Assembly (NCBI GenBank): GCA_033977485.1
Contig: CM066985.1
Location: forward strand, 72,277,045 to 72,341,044
DNA from: Hydrangea macrophylla
Taxonomy: Eukaryota > Streptophyta > Magnoliopsida > Cornales > Hydrangeaceae
DNA length: 64,000 bases
Direction: 5' to 3'
Shown here: piece by piece, positions 11,113 to 23,074 of the stretch
How positions within the stretch are numbered: the stretch's first letter is position 1
Layout: each line of letters opens with the position of its first letter
The notes under the pieces: generated by a model
Seen by the model: the letters and a program-made list of their open reading frames with translations, nothing else
Told to the model about the DNA's origin: nothing
Database searches by the model: none
Translations under genes and position numbers: made by a program

Positions 11113-11140
11113 CAAAATCCACCTGCAGGTCGGATACAAA
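11113..11140. other. Rearranged junction with templated filler
   Basis: Between the Tat-like gag remnant and the copia LTR sit AAAATCCACCTGCAGG and TCGGATACAAAAT, both found again, in the opposite order, at about 11188-11210 in the copia LTR. This looks like filler copied during end joining. Confidence 0.65.
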
Positions 11141-11867
11141 ATTTCTTAAAATTCCTTGGGATCCTCTGCTTAACTTATCTGATATGTCGGATACAAAATC
11201 CACCTGCAGGGTTTGACATAATCAAAACTTATAAGCTTTCTCAAGGGGATATCATCAATCCCAAAATTGAGATATGGATTCCATCATTAATTTATATCCA
11301 CCACACAATTAATATTGTCACCCAATCCAATGAGATATTGACCCATATAAGGATCTCACCCTTTTTAGGGATCAAAGTGCAAATATCAAATGTACGTGTC
11401 TACAAATTAACTTAGGATTTAGAGCATAAGCACTCATAATAGCCATGAGGTATTAATTATCTTATAAGTCAGTATAAAGATAATTACCCCAAGTCAGTCC
11501 CGTTTAATACACAAAGTGTACCAGCATAGTGAGTTGAAACTATACCATTTTTCGTAGTCAAGACAAACCTACTACAACACCATGCTGCATTCCTACCGAT
11601 GGTGTGTCCAATCCCATCTAAGTCTGTAATCCAAAATCTTACATTCTATAATATCTGATGGCCTAATCTTCCGTGTGTAAGCCGAACTCTACACACCAAA
11701 CCACCTACTATATAGAATGAGAGACACACATGCATAATATTAAATAAATAATGTAATACAAATATTGCCCACACAGATTCTCATAAAAAAAAAAGAATTA
11801 ACTGATTTTATTAAATGAATAATAAATCAACTACATAAAGCATGGCTTTTAGTATATATCCCTAACA
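11141..11867 (-). repeat. copia-1 3' LTR, truncated
   Basis: Homologous to 25242-25968, with about 22 substitutions counted by eye over 727 bases (about 97% identity). It ends at 11867 with CCTAACA (TGTTAGG on the element strand). The outer ~600 bases of the 1331-bp LTR are missing. Confidence 0.85.
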
Positions 11868-11881
11868 ATCTCCCACTTAGA
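11868..11881 (-). other. copia-1 polypurine tract
   Basis: On the minus strand CTAAGTGGGAGAT immediately precedes the LTR start TGTTAGGG, a standard arrangement for plant copia elements. Confidence 0.75.
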
Positions 11882-11884
11882 CTC

Positions 11885-12779
11885 AAAGCCATGATGCGAC
11901 ACACCTCACTCCTATCCCTTCTACATGACTGTCAAAAGTCTTGGCCGGTAAGCTCTTGGTGAAAGGATCTGCCAGGTTATTTGTTGATGCTATCTTGGTC
12001 ACTTCAACATCACCTCTTTGCACGCTCTCTCATATCAGGTGATACTTACGCTCAATGTGTTTTCCCTTCTTATGGGCCCTTGGTTCCTTTGAGTTAGCAA
12101 GTGCTCCGCTATTATCGCAATAAAGCGTAATAGCCGATTGTAACGCAGGTACTACTCTTAGATCCATAAGGAAGTTTCTGAGCCAAACGGCCTCCTTAGC
12201 GGCTTCCGAAGCTGCCACATACTTGGCTTCTATGGTAGAATCAGCAATACATGACTGCTTGATACTCCTCCAACTAATGGCCCCACCTCCTAGGGTGAAC
12301 ACATATCCTGAGGTAGACTTTCTGGAATCCCTATCTGACATGAAATCAGAATCTGTGTACCCAATGGGTACAAGACTGTCTGCTTGGTAAACTAACATAT
12401 AGTCTCGAGTCCTTTTCAGGTACTTGAGAATATTTTTCACCGCAGTCTAATGTTCTTGCTCTGGATTAGACTGATATCTACTAACCATGCCAACAGCAAA
12501 GCAGATGTCAGGTCTAGTACATAGCATAGCATACATTAGGCTTCCTACTGCCGAGGCATAAGGAACTGCCTTCATCTTCTCTATCTCACCAGGTGTCTGA
12601 GGACACTGATCCTTAGATAGAGTAATTCCGTGTCTGAATGGAAGGAATCCCTTCTTGGAATCTTGCATGCTAAACCTTGCAAGAATGTTGTCAATATAAG
12701 TGCCTTGTGACAAGCCCAACATCCTATTCTTGCGATCTCGTATATGCTTGATCCCTAGGATGTGACCGGCTTCTCCCAA
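11885..12779 (-). pseudogene. copia-1 reverse transcriptase end and RNase H
   Basis: C-terminal part of a Ty1/copia polyprotein. It begins inside the reverse transcriptase just after the usual catalytic region (LGEAGHILGIK), runs through RMLGLSQGTYIDNIL and AVGSLMYAMLCTRPDI, and has a stop at about 12446. RNase H follows with YTDSDF, STSGYVFTLGGGAISW, EAKYVAASEA and LYCDNSGALA; a TGA lies near 12030 and homology continues to about 11885 (NNLADPFTKSLP). The reverse transcriptase N-terminal portion, including the YVDD-type site, is missing: at 12775-12780 the sequence jumps into the truncated gypsy-1 LTR with a few shared bases (CCAATGG). Confidence 0.85.
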
Positions 12780-13948
12780 TGGCAAGTCCAAGTCTATCAA
12801 CCATTGTATCCACAAGTGCCATGGCAAGTCCAAGTCTATCAACCATGCACAGTAGCCGTCGCTACTAAATTCTCAAACATCGAGAAGCTTACTCCGGCAT
12901 GAATTTGTATAAGACTCCCCTTTGACCCACATAGACAACTTAACGTGCTCGCATAAATTTAGACATGCTTTTCACAATTTAGCGCGTGCATAATTAACGG
13001 GCCTATAATTAACACATAGATTTTTCCCGGATCTCAATTTTGTCGTCGAAATATAAAACATGTATTTCTTTATATTTCACAAGTTAGGACTTCATACCTC
13101 GTGCGATTTCCCTCAAACTTTGAAGGATCGACTAGGAGGCTAAATAATCGTCGGATTTCGAATTTGAGGAAATTCCTACAAGTTTATACCTGTTTTTCCC
13201 AAAAGTCTAAAATTAAGATTTTTACAAAACTTGGCCAAACACGGCCTAAGTGGTATCAAAACGTAGATCTTACCTCCACGAGTTCAAATCTGAAATCTGG
13301 AGAAAATCTGACAGACGAACGGTCGTCGTATGTCGCCGGCAAGCTCGTGGCAACCAAATCTCCTTTCTCTCTCCTCTCTCTAGATATTTATAAAAATTTG
13401 GATGAGATTGAAATCTCATCCTCATCTATATATAGACAAAAGTTCTGGAAATTACGTTTACCTCCCCGCAAGTTTCTCAAACTTCTAATTAACCCATGAA
13501 ACTTCGCACACGTCCATTTTATGCCTTTACGAGTGAAAACTATAAATTTCAAAAGTTTCCGACTAGGTTTCGTTTGGGTCCAAAAAAATAACGTCCGAAA
13601 ACTCTATTCTGTGGAATCTCTACACAACCTACCTTTTTAATTAACGTATCACTCACGTTCGCACTACAGTTCTCAAAATGTTATACTAATATTACAGAGT
13701 ACCAGAATTGTACTACACATGTATAATTACTATTCACAGAAATACCAGATAAGGTCAAATAACATTTAAATCATATAAATGCCATTTACTCATGATTATG
13801 CAATATGAACTTCCATGTTCCCGTGTCCTCACTGACACCTTACCGTTGACTCACAGTCAACCTCAACTCAATTATTAATAACATTAATAATTTCAAAATC
13901 TCAAATGATGCATTTTCAAAATCATAAATTTCTGGAACGGGCGTGACA
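12775..13948 (-). repeat. gypsy-1 3' LTR, truncated
   Basis: Matches 19697-20871 with about 18 differences counted by eye in 1174 bases (about 98.5% identity). It ends GGGCGTGACA at 13948, and the minus-strand tract GGAGGGGAGAGT precedes it. The other ~1 kb of the LTR, including the palindrome cluster seen in the intact copy, is deleted. Reading frames seen here recur in the other LTR and are antisense to the element; I treat them as chance. Confidence 0.9.
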
Positions 13949-13961
13949 ACTCTCCCCTCCA
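13949..13961 (-). other. gypsy-1 polypurine tract
   Basis: GGAGGGGAGAGT on the minus strand, directly before LTR start TGTCACGCCC. Confidence 0.8.
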
Positions 13962-13989
13962 AAAAAGAAGTTTGTCCCCAAACTTTACC

Positions 13990-16900
13990 TCATACGTCGA
14001 ACAGGAGCGGATACTCATTCCTCATCTCTTCCTTATGTTCCCACGTAGCCTCTTCAACAGTGTGACTACGCCATAGCACTTTCACCATTGGAATAGTCTT
14101 GGTTCTCAAAACTTGTTCTTTGCGATCCAAGATCTCTACAGGATGTTCAACATAAGTCAAGTCCCCCTGAATCTGCAGCGGTTCAGGTACAATGATCTTA
14201 CTCGTATCAGTCATACATCGTCTCAACATCGACACGTGAAATACGTTATGCACATGTTCCAATTCCGATGATAAAGCCAATCGATAAGCCACTGGACTTA
14301 CTCTCTCTAGGATCTCAAAAGGTCCTATAAACCTTGGATTGAGTTTTCCCCTCTTTCCAAATCGTACAATGCCTTTCGAAGGTGATACTCGTAAGTAAAC
14401 AAGGTCACCTACTTCGAACGTCATCGGTCTCCGTTTCGAGTCTGCATAACTCTTATATCGACTCTGAGCCACCTTAAGTCGCTCCTGAATCAACTTCACC
14501 TTCTCAGTAGTCATCTGTATTAACTCAGGTCCTAACAACTTTCTTTCTCCCACCTCGGTCCAACAAACCGGTGATCGGCATTTACGCCCATACAATGCTT
14601 CATATGGTGCCATACCAATACTTGACTGAAATCCGTTGTTATAAGCAAATTCAATAAACGGCAAGTGGTGCTCCCAATCATTCCCAAAGTCTAATACACA
14701 CAATCTCAACATATCTTCCAAGGTCTGAATCATACGCTCTGACTGTCCGTCGGTCTGAGGATGAAATGCAGTACTGAAATTCAATTTCGTACCCATAGCG
14801 TTTTGCAAACTTCCCCAAAACCTTGACGTAAAACTACTATCCCGATCGGATATAATCACCGCTGGTACCCCATGTAGTCTTACAATCTCTTTCACATACA
14901 ATTCCGCTAATTTGGACGGTTTAGTCGTCTTGATCGGTAGAAAATGAGCTGACTTGGTTAATCGGTCAACTATAACCCAAATCTTATCATTCTTATTGAA
15001 TGATCGTGGAAATCCTGAAACAAAGTCCATTGTGATCTCGTCCCATTTCCATTCTGACACTGGCAATGGCTGTAGTAACCCCGCAGGTACTTGTCTCTCT
15101 GCTTTGACCTGTTGACATGCCGAACATTCGGATACAAACTTAGCGACTTCACGCTTCATACCCTTCCACCAGAAGTTTTCCCTCAGGTTTCTGTACATCT
15201 TATTACTTCCCGGGTGCACGGAATATTTCGTACTATAAGCTTCTTCTAGAATCCTCTCTTTCAAGTCTTTCACATTCGGTACACATAATCGGTTCTCCAA
15301 CTTTAGAAATCCTTGTTTTAATACAAAACCAGGCCGCTTTCCCAAAGGTATCTCGTCTCTCATTTTGCATAAGTAAACATCGTAAAACTGTTCCCTCTTG
15401 ATTTCATCAATAATATCGGGGTGTACTGCAATCGCCATCATTAAGCCACCACTAATCCCTGGTATCACATCCAATTCTAAACGTTCCATTTCTTTTACCA
15501 ATTCTTTTTGTTGTGTTAGCTCGCCAGCTAAATTCCCTTGCGTCTTCAGGCTTAATGCATCGGCTACTACATTTGCCTTTCCCGGATGGTACTCAATCGA
15601 AAGATCGTAATCCTTCATCAACTCCAACCATCTTCGCTGTCTCATATTCAATTCCCGTTGAGTGAAAATATATTTCAAACTCTTGTGGTCCGTGAATATC
15701 TCACACTTTTCTCCGTATAAGTAATGTCTCCAAATTTTCAAAACATGAATTACTGCGGCTAATTCAAGATCGTGAGTCGGATAATTTATCTCATGTGTCT
15801 TCAACTGTCTAGAAGCATAAGCAATTACTTTACCACCTTGCATCAACACGCATCCCAACCCTTGATGCGACGCATCACTATAGATCACAAACCCCTCGGT
15901 TCCGGATGGTATTGTCAAAATAGGTGCTCTCGTCAACCGTGACTTCAACTCTTGGAAACTGTCTTCACATTCCTGACTCCATTCAAAAATAACACCCTTT
16001 CTCATTAATTTTGTCATTGGCAATGAAATCTTCGAGAAATGCTCAATAAAACGACAGTAGTATCCCGCCAATCCCAAGAAACTTCGAATTTCAGATACGG
16101 ATGTTGGCCTTTGCCAATTAGATACAGCTTCTACTTTATGATGATCGACTGATACTCCATTCTTGTCAATTACATGACCAAGAAAGGTAATACTAGTCAA
16201 CCAAAATTCACATTTCTTGAATTTCCCGAATAATTGCTTCTCTCGCAATCTCTGAAGTATCAATCTCAAGTGGTTCTCGTGTTCTATCTCACTCGGTGAA
16301 TAGATAAGGATATCGTCAATGAATACAATCACAAAGTCGTCCAAATAATCCTTGAATACTCGATTCATAAGATCCATGAATGCGGCTGGTGCATTTGTAA
16401 CTCCAAATGGCATAACTAAGAACTCATAGTGTCCATAACGCGTTCTGAAAGCTGCTTTCTCAACATCTTCGGCCTTCACTTTCAACTGATGGTAACCCGA
16501 TCTCAGGTCTATCTTGGAGAATACTTGTGCCCCACGAAGTTGATCAAATAAGTCATCAATTCTCGGTAGTGGATACTTGTTCTTAATCGTTAACTTGTTC
16601 AGTTCCCGGTAATCAACACACATACGCATGGAGCCATCTTTCTTCTTTACAAACAACACTGGAGCTCCCCACGGTGAAATACTTGGTCGAATGAAACCCT
16701 TGTCAAGTAACTCTTGTAGTTGAACTTTCAGTTCCTTCAATTCTACTGGTGCCATTCTATACGGTGCTTTTGATACCGGTCTTGAGTCTGGCATAACCTC
16801 AATAGTGAATTCAATTTCCCTCTCAATCAGGACGTCTGGTAAGTCATTGGGAAATACATCTGGATATTCTCGCACTATCGGAATGTCTCCTACTTTTGAG

Positions 16901-18504
16901 TCAGTCGCTGAGACATCAGTCACTGAACATAGAAATCCCCGACATCCCTTTTTCAATAACCTTCCCGCCCGGATAGCTGAAATCAAGTACGGCGGCGGTG
17001 TAACCCCACTCCCTTGAAAACAAAAGTTTCCATGTACCGGTGATCGAAAATTAACCTCTTTCCGTTCACAGTCTATTGTGACTTGGTTAAGAGCTAACCA
17101 ATCCATTCCCAGTATTACATCGAAATGGTTCACCACAATTGGTATAAGATCTACGGTCATCAACTTCTCACCTAATTTGATCTCACAGTTCCTATATACA
17201 GTAGATGTCATTATCGCTTTACTAAGTGGCACAGCAATAGACAATTCATATCCTAACGGTGCCGATTTAACATTCAAATGTTCAACAAAAGCATGCGATA
17301 CAAATGAATGCGTAGATCCTGAGTTAACAAGTATGCATGCTAAGTGCGAACATACAAGCACCATACCTAAGACTACTGTCTCGGAAGCAGTCATATCTCC
17401 TGGGTTCATCTGATACGCTCTTCCTTGACGTTGTTCAGTCCTTTGTCCTCCGTCATTGGATTGTCTAGGCTTTGACCCACTGGAAGTCATAGAACTAGCT
17501 CCTTGCTGAGGATACTTCCTCGGGCAATCCCTGGCTTGGTGCCCAAATACTCCACAATCATAACACTTGCCTCTCATGTAGGGTGTTGAATTTGTACTAC
17601 CCCCGCCTTGGTTCCTGTTCTGGGGTTTGGTCATGAAACATCGGCCTGAGTGTGGTCGGTTGCAAAGTGAACACAACGGTATGTTACTTGGCGTCCTCCT
17701 GAAATCACTAAAACTAGAACCAGAGCCTCTTTGAAACGGCCTCTTGAAAGATCCGCCTTGGTTCCTATCCCCACTCTCATTGCTTCGTTTACCAGATTGA
17801 TTTTGCCTCGACCTTTCCATTCCACTCTCAGCCACTAGCGCCGTTTGTTGTACTGCGGCAACAGTCGAATGCTCATAGGTCTCTACTCTCAACCGGATAT
17901 TATCCCTTAAACCCTCTTCAAATTTTCTTGCCCTATCTTCCTCTTCTGGTACAGAACCCTTTCCAAATCTCAACAAAGCGTTGTACTTGGAAGTATATTC
18001 GGTTACGGTCATATCTCCCTGCTTCAAGTTATCAAACTCTCGTTTCTTTGCATTACAGGCGGCTCGCGGAAAGAATCGGCGATTGAATTCTGCCTTAAAC
18101 CCTTCCCACGTAATCGGTGCTCCTTGATCTAGAACGTTTACCCACCAGTTCTGGGCTTCACCCCGCAGTACATCACTTGCGTTCTCAATCTTCTCCCTAT
18201 CTGACATTGGAATAGATCTAAAAATTCGTTCCATGTCCATGACCCAATGTTCTGCCAATGTTGTATCAGGCGTCCCATGAAATTCCATTGGTTTCTTTCG
18301 AGCAAATTGTTCGGATATAGATCTTATGCCTCTAGTTTCGGGTGCATGTACTACAATTATTGGTTCCACTTCGATATGGGGCGTAGGAGGCAGTCGCTCT
18401 GCTATATTCCGTATCATTTCCCCCATGTTCCCCATCATTTCTGCCATTTCATTCATACGTCGAGTGTGCGGCGATAGTTCTCGCTCTTCGTCACTCATGA
18501 TCAC
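13990..18504 (-). CDS. gypsy-1 gag-pol polyprotein, uninterrupted but with damaged catalytic sites
   Basis: Single 1504-codon frame of a Ty3/gypsy chromovirus, probably the Tekay/Del group. In order: gag capsid domain (about 60-230; EFHGTPD, RFFPRAA), CCHC zinc knuckle (about 311; [14 protein letters not shown]), protease (about 385-490), reverse transcriptase with FIDD at 728-731, RNase H (DAS at about 875, DLELAA, TDHKSL), integrase zinc finger (about 1085-1130), integrase core (MDF about 1159, [14 protein letters not shown]) and a C-terminal chromodomain-like module ending [19 protein letters not shown]. Two key residues differ from the family: the protease triad reads Asn-Ser-Gly (Asn394, codon 17323-17325) instead of Asp-Ser-Gly, and the first zinc-finger His is Tyr1090 (codon 15235-15237). 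Both fit single transitions. The frame lies between a complete 5' LTR and a truncated 3' LTR, so the copy is probably not autonomous. Confidence 0.93.
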   Translation of the reverse strand: MIMSDEERELSPHTRRMNEMAEMMGNMGEMIRNIAERLPPTPHIEVEPIIVVHAPETRGIRSISEQFARKKPMEFHGTPDTTLAEHWVMDMERIFRSIPMSDREKIENASDVLRGEAQNWWVNVLDQGAPITWEGFKAEFNRRFFPRAACNAKKREFDNLKQGDMTVTEYTSKYNALLRFGKGSVPEEEDRARKFEEGLRDNIRLRVETYEHSTVAAVQQTALVAESGMERSRQNQSGKRSNESGDRNQGGSFKRPFQRGSGSSFSDFRRTPSNIPLCSLCNRPHSGRCFMTKPQNRNQGGGSTNSTPYMRGKCYDCGVFGHQARDCPRKYPQQGASSMTSSGSKPRQSNDGGQRTEQRQGRAYQMNPGDMTASETVVLGMVLVCSHLACILVNSGSTHSFVSHAFVEHLNVKSAPLGYELSIAVPLSKAIMTSTVYRNCEIKLGEKLMTVDLIPIVVNHFDVILGMDWLALNQVTIDCERKEVNFRSPVHGNFCFQGSGVTPPPYLISAIRAGRLLKKGCRGFLCSVTDVSATDSKVGDIPIVREYPDVFPNDLPDVLIEREIEFTIEVMPDSRPVSKAPYRMAPVELKELKVQLQELLDKGFIRPSISPWGAPVLFVKKKDGSMRMCVDYRELNKLTIKNKYPLPRIDDLFDQLRGAQVFSKIDLRSGYHQLKVKAEDVEKAAFRTRYGHYEFLVMPFGVTNAPAAFMDLMNRVFKDYLDDFVIVFIDDILIYSPSEIEHENHLRLILQRLREKQLFGKFKKCEFWLTSITFLGHVIDKNGVSVDHHKVEAVSNWQRPTSVSEIRSFLGLAGYYCRFIEHFSKISLPMTKLMRKGVIFEWSQECEDSFQELKSRLTRAPILTIPSGTEGFVIYSDASHQGLGCVLMQGGKVIAYASRQLKTHEINYPTHDLELAAVIHVLKIWRHYLYGEKCEIFTDHKSLKYIFTQRELNMRQRRWLELMKDYDLSIEYHPGKANVVADALSLKTQGNLAGELTQQKELVKEMERLELDVIPGISGGLMMAIAVHPDIIDEIKREQFYDVYLCKMRDEIPLGKRPGFVLKQGFLKLENRLCVPNVKDLKERILEEAYSTKYSVHPGSNKMYRNLRENFWWKGMKREVAKFVSECSACQQVKAERQVPAGLLQPLPVSEWKWDEITMDFVSGFPRSFNKNDKIWVIVDRLTKSAHFLPIKTTKPSKLAELYVKEIVRLHGVPAVIISDRDSSFTSRFWGSLQNAMGTKLNFSTAFHPQTDGQSERMIQTLEDMLRLCVLDFGNDWEHHLPFIEFAYNNGFQSSIGMAPYEALYGRKCRSPVCWTEVGERKLLGPELIQMTTEKVKLIQERLKVAQSRYKSYADSKRRPMTFEVGDLVYLRVSPSKGIVRFGKRGKLNPRFIGPFEILERVSPVAYRLALSSELEHVHNVFHVSMLRRCMTDTSKIIVPEPLQIQGDLTYVEHPVEILDRKEQVLRTKTIPMVKVLWRSHTVEEATWEHKEEMRNEYPLLFDV

Positions 18505-18684
18505 AATCCTGTAGTTCTCAATGCATAAACACTATGCATGTACAACAATAACAATATCATGTATGTGAACCAACATCCATATGCATCAAACATCTCTAAT
18601 ATGTATGGATGCATTTGAGAACATGTGGCAAATCACTCAACACTCCACTCGTCGTCGAATGTTCCCAAAGTTTTGTTACCTATA

Positions 18685-18697
18685 GCTCTGATACCAA
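18685..18697 (-). other. gypsy-1 primer-binding site
   Basis: TTGGTATCAGAGC on the minus strand, four bases inside the 5' LTR; this is the usual plant site for initiator Met-tRNA. Confidence 0.85.
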
Positions 18698-18927
18698 TAA
18701 ATGTCACGACCCATTCCACTACGCGTGGAAATAGGACACGTGGCACGCCACCAAGGCTCATCCAAACGTCACATATCTATACGCAGCGGAAAGAACTTTA
18801 AAACAACCCTGGTTATTTAAAACTTTAGGAAACATTGCCCTCTGAGTTGAAAATTCCATTGAAAATCGGAGTTACAAAAAGTTTTGTTCAATCAAAAGTG
18901 TTCACAAGAATCCATTTCAAAATACAG

Positions 18928-19252
18928 AGGTTCAGTCGACTGCCCAGTCGACTGTACTAGGGTCCAGTCGACTGTGCCTGGCAGAAACTAAAACCCTAAA
19001 TCCTCAACAGAGGTCCAGTCGACTGCCCAGTCGACTGGGTTATGCAGAACCAAAATGCACAAGTTTTAAAAAGGGTCCAGTCGACTGATCTGAGGACGCA
19101 GTCGACTGTTTTCCATTTTTAAAAGCAGTAGCCAAAATCTACAGTGTTCAGTCGACTGACAAAGGGTCCAGTCGACTGCTTCCCTTACTATTCACTTTCA
19201 GTGTCTCAAACACACAGGATCCAGTCGACTGAACCAGGGTCCAGTCGACTGC
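18928..19252 (-). repeat. Palindrome cluster CAGTCGACTG
   Basis: Eleven copies of the self-complementary 10-mer CAGTCGACTG in about 320 bases, usually as (T/C)CCAGTCGACTG and often in pairs 9-12 bases apart. On the element strand the cluster lies more than 1 kb downstream of the TATA box, near the U5 end, so it should be in the transcript leader. Confidence 0.95.
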
Positions 19253-20348
19253 TCCCCTGCTGGCAGCCCTGTGTTGTAAATACTAACAACTCATGCTTCT
19301 TAATTCCAACACCAATTCAACCACAACTGATTTAACATTTAAAGCATAACTATAGGCGTTCAATTACAAGATTTCCATACTACAGGACTAATCCAAGGAT
19401 CTATTACAACATATTACAATATTCAAACCCTTACACAAGTTTAGGATTTAAAACAAAAACATATACAAGTGTGATTTTCCCGGCGTTCATCGGCCTCACT
19501 CATCGCGCTTCTTCTTGTCTTTCTTCTTACCTGCAATGGAGTACATCTCCACTGCTCAGCTATATGCTGAGCGTACAAGTCTAACATGTGCAATATATAA
19601 TAAAACATGCTTTAATCTCATAAATCATACAATAGTCTCTAGGGAGAAAAAATACGCATTCATCCGGTAGCGGCAAGTCCAAGCCTTAAACCGTGATACC
19701 AATGGCAAGTCCAAGTCTATCAACCATTGTATCCACAAGTGCCATGGCAAGTCCAAGTCTATCAACCATGCACAGTAGCCGTCGCTACTAAATTCTCAAA
19801 CATCGAGAAGCTTACTCCGGCATGAATTTGTATAAGACTCCCTTTTGACCCACATAGACAACTTAACGTGCTCGCATAAATTTAGACATGTTTATCACAA
19901 TTTAGCGCGTGCATAATTAACGGGCCTATAATTAACACATGGATTTTTCCCGGATCTCAATTTCGTCCTCGAAATATAAAACATGTATTTCTCTATATTT
20001 CACAAGTTAGGACTTCATACCTCGTGCGATTTCCCTCAAACTTTGAAGGATCGACTAGGAGGCTAAATAATCGTCGGATTTCGAATTTGAGGAAATTCCT
20101 ACAAGTTTATACCTATTTTTCCCAAAAGTCTAAAATTAAGATTTTTACAAAACTTGGCCAAACACGACCTAAGTGGTATCAAAACGTAGATCTTACCTCC
20201 ACGAGTTCAAATCTGAAATCTGGAGAAAATCTGACAGACGAACGGTCGTCGTATGTCGTCGGCAAGCTCGTGGCAACCAAATCTCCTTTCTCTCTCCTCT
20301 CTCTAGATATTTATAAAAATTTGGATGAGTTTGAATTCTCATCCTCAT

Positions 20349-20360
20349 CTATATATAGAC
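20349..20360 (-). promoter_or_regulatory. TATA box in gypsy-1 LTR
   Basis: Minus strand reads GTCTATATATAGATGAG. The same sequence is kept in the truncated LTR at about 13427-13437. Confidence 0.6.
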
Positions 20361-20871
20361 AAAAGTTCTGGAAATTATGTTTACCTCCCCGCAAGTTTCT
20401 CAAACTTCTAATTAACCCATGAAACTTCGCACACGTCCATTTTATGCCTTTACGAGTGAAAACTATAAATTTCAAAAGTTTCCGACTAGGTTTCGTTTGG
20501 GTCCAAAAAAATGACGTCCGAAAACTCTATTATGTGGAATCTCTACACAACCTACCTTTTTAATTAACGTATCACTCACGTTCGCACTACAGTTCTCAAA
20601 ATGTTATACTAATATTACAGAGTACCAGAATTGTACTACACACGTATAATTACTATTCACAAAAATACCAGATAAGGTCAAATAACATTTAAATCATATA
20701 AATGCCATTTACTCATGATTATGCAATATGAACTTCCATGTTCCCGTGTCCTCACTGACACCTTACCGTTGACTCACAGTCAACCTCAACTCAATTATTA
20801 ATAACATTAATAATTTCAAAATCTCAAATGATGCATTTTTAAAATCATAAATTTCTGGAACGGGCGTGACA

Positions 20872-23074
20872 CTCCTCTCATTTCCTCTAGAACAATATGA
20901 CTTATGGGTTTGTGGTCCATAACATAGTCCTCTTCTAAGAATGTGGCATTGGTGCTAACAATAACCTTCTGATCCTCAGGACTATAAAACAGACCACCTT
21001 TAGTTCCTCTTGGATACCCAACAAAGAAACATACTTCTGTTCTTGATTCCAACTTTTCTGCGTTCCCTTTCAGCACATGTGCTGGACTACCCCAGATCCG
21101 AACATGCTGCAGACTAGGCTTTCGTCCAGTCCACAATTCCGTAGGAGTAGTAGGTACTGACTTAGATGGTACCAAGTTTAGAATGTATGCAGCTGTCTCT
21201 AATGTGTGTCCCCAAAAGGAAATTGGTAAATCCGAGTAACTCATCATAGATCTTACCATTTCCATGAGAGTCCTGTTCCTTCTTTCTGCTACACCGTTCT
21301 GCTGAGGCATAAGGGGTGCAGACAATTGGGATGTAAACCCTTGCTCCAATAAGTATTCCCTAAACTCTCCCAAGAGGTACTCTCCACCACGATCAGATCG
21401 TAGTGTCTTGATACATTTACCTAGACGTTTCTCCGTTTCAGCCTTGAAGTCTTTGAATTTCTCAAAGCATTCAGACTTACACCGCATCAAATAAATGTAC
21501 CCATACCTTGAGTAATCATCGATGAAAGTGACAAAGTACTCAAATCACCCTCTTGCTTGGACAGTCATAGGACCACACAAATCAGAGTGAACCAGTTCCA
21601 ACGGCTCTTTTGCTCTATAGCCCTTGGCCGAGAATGGCCTCTTCGTCATTTTACCTTCCAAGCAGGATTCACAAACTGGAAGTGCCTCCACTTCCAATGA
21701 GCCTAATGGCCCATTTTGAACCAGTCTTTGAATCCTTTTTAAATTAATATGACCAAGGCGTAAGTGCCAAAGATGCGTTTGGTTCATCCTCGAAGGTTCT
21801 TTTCTCTTAAATGGCAAACTATTTGTGTTATTCAATTCATTTAGTTGCAGTATAGGAGAGATAGGATTTGTAATATAAAGATCATCCACCAATTGACCAG
21901 AACAAATAAAACGTTTATTTTCTTTAATAACTACTACTTTATTAAAATGAACTGAATATCCATTCTTTACTAAACTAGAAACTGAAACTAAATTCCTTCT
22001 AATAGGAGGTACATAAAAGCAATTTCTTAATATTAAAATCCTATCTCTACCAAAACTAAGATGTAGATCTCCTACTGCAACTGCTGCTACTCTCGTAGCA
22101 TTTCCCATATATAGATAAATCTCTCCATCACTGAGCTGTCTGGTTCCCTGGAACCCCTGCAAAGAATTGCATACATGATCAGTGGCTCCCGTATTTATAC
22201 ACCAGGTACCGGTAGATCGGACCGCTAAACACGATTCAACAACTAGTAAATGAGATTTACCTTGATTGTTCTGTCTGGCGAGATAAACTGGACATTGCTT
22301 CTTCCAGTGTCCTGGCTGCTTGCAAACAAAACATTTGCCTTTAGGCTTTCCCAGTTGTCCTCGTGGCCTTTGGATTGGCGGAGGACCCGCGACCTTCTTT
22401 TGGGCCTTTTTCATTTTCTTCTTGCCTTTCGGCTTTGAAGCAGAACCTTTCTCAAACACAAGAGCACTCCCTAACTTTCTGTTGAGACCCTCAGCTGCCT
22501 GGAGTTCTTTAAGCAGCTCCGCCAAAGTATATTTAAATTTATTCATGTTGTAATTGAGGCGGAATTGCTTAAAAGACTCTGGCAGTGACTGGAGTACGAT
22601 ATCGACCTGGGTTTCCCCGTCGATTGTAGCTCCAAGGATCTCTAGTTCATTAAGAAGAGATATCATCTTAAGAACATGATCCCTTACAGGCGTCCCCTCA
22701 GCCATGGTTGTGTTCATCAAGTCTTTAATGGCAACCTACCTAGCAGCATGACTTTGATCCCCGAACATCTCTCGGAGGCTCTCCATCATGTCATAGGCGT
22801 TGGCCATTAACTGATGCTGATGTTGCAGCACATTTGACATGGATGCCAAAATGTAACACCGCCCCATCTCATCATCCTTGACCCATTTCTTGTGAGCTTG
22901 GGTTTTCTCAGCGGTTGCCCCCTCACCAGGTTGCTCAGGACATTCTTGATTAAGCACAAACTTGTACTCTTTAGCAGTTAACACAAAATCCAAATTCCTT
23001 TTCCAGTCTATATAGTTTGGTCCAGTAAGTTTGTTTTCTTTAAGTATAACAGCAAGTGGATTGAAAGTATCCAT
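20872..23074 (-). pseudogene. copia-1 gag, protease and integrase
   Basis: 5' part of the Ty1/copia polyprotein. gag starts at 23074 (MDTFNPLAVILKENKL...) and is split by a stop at about 22736; it includes a CCHC knuckle (CFVCKQPGHWKKQC). The protease motif reads INTGATDHVC at about 22190, with Asn (codon 22193-22195) where the family has catalytic Asp. Integrase has the zinc-finger H..H..C..C region (HLWHLRLGHIN, CESCLEGK), a TGA near 21545, then the core (RSDRGGEY, QQNGVAERRNRTLMEM) to 20872, where the gypsy-1 LTR interrupts it. The rest of the element resumes at 12779. Inactive. Confidence 0.88.

Larger units (their letters stand above)
18702..20871 (-). repeat. gypsy-1 5' LTR, complete, 2170 bp
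   Basis: Begins TGTCACGACC and ends GGGCGTGACA, with inverted termini. It carries a minus-strand TATA box at about 20350, tandem CAAGTCCAAG(T/C)CT repeats near 19672-19770 and eleven CAGTCGACTG palindromes at 18930-19250. The right end abuts copia-1 integrase coding sequence at 20872. Confidence 0.9.

Noticed and set aside
13101..13499. 132-codon plus-strand frame, present again at 20024-20422
   Set aside because: Both copies lie in the two gypsy-1 LTRs, antisense to the element; conservation is explained by the LTR pair.
18928..19252. CRISPR-like array from repeated CAGTCGACTG
   Set aside because: The repeat is only 10 bases with irregular spacing and lies in an LTR.
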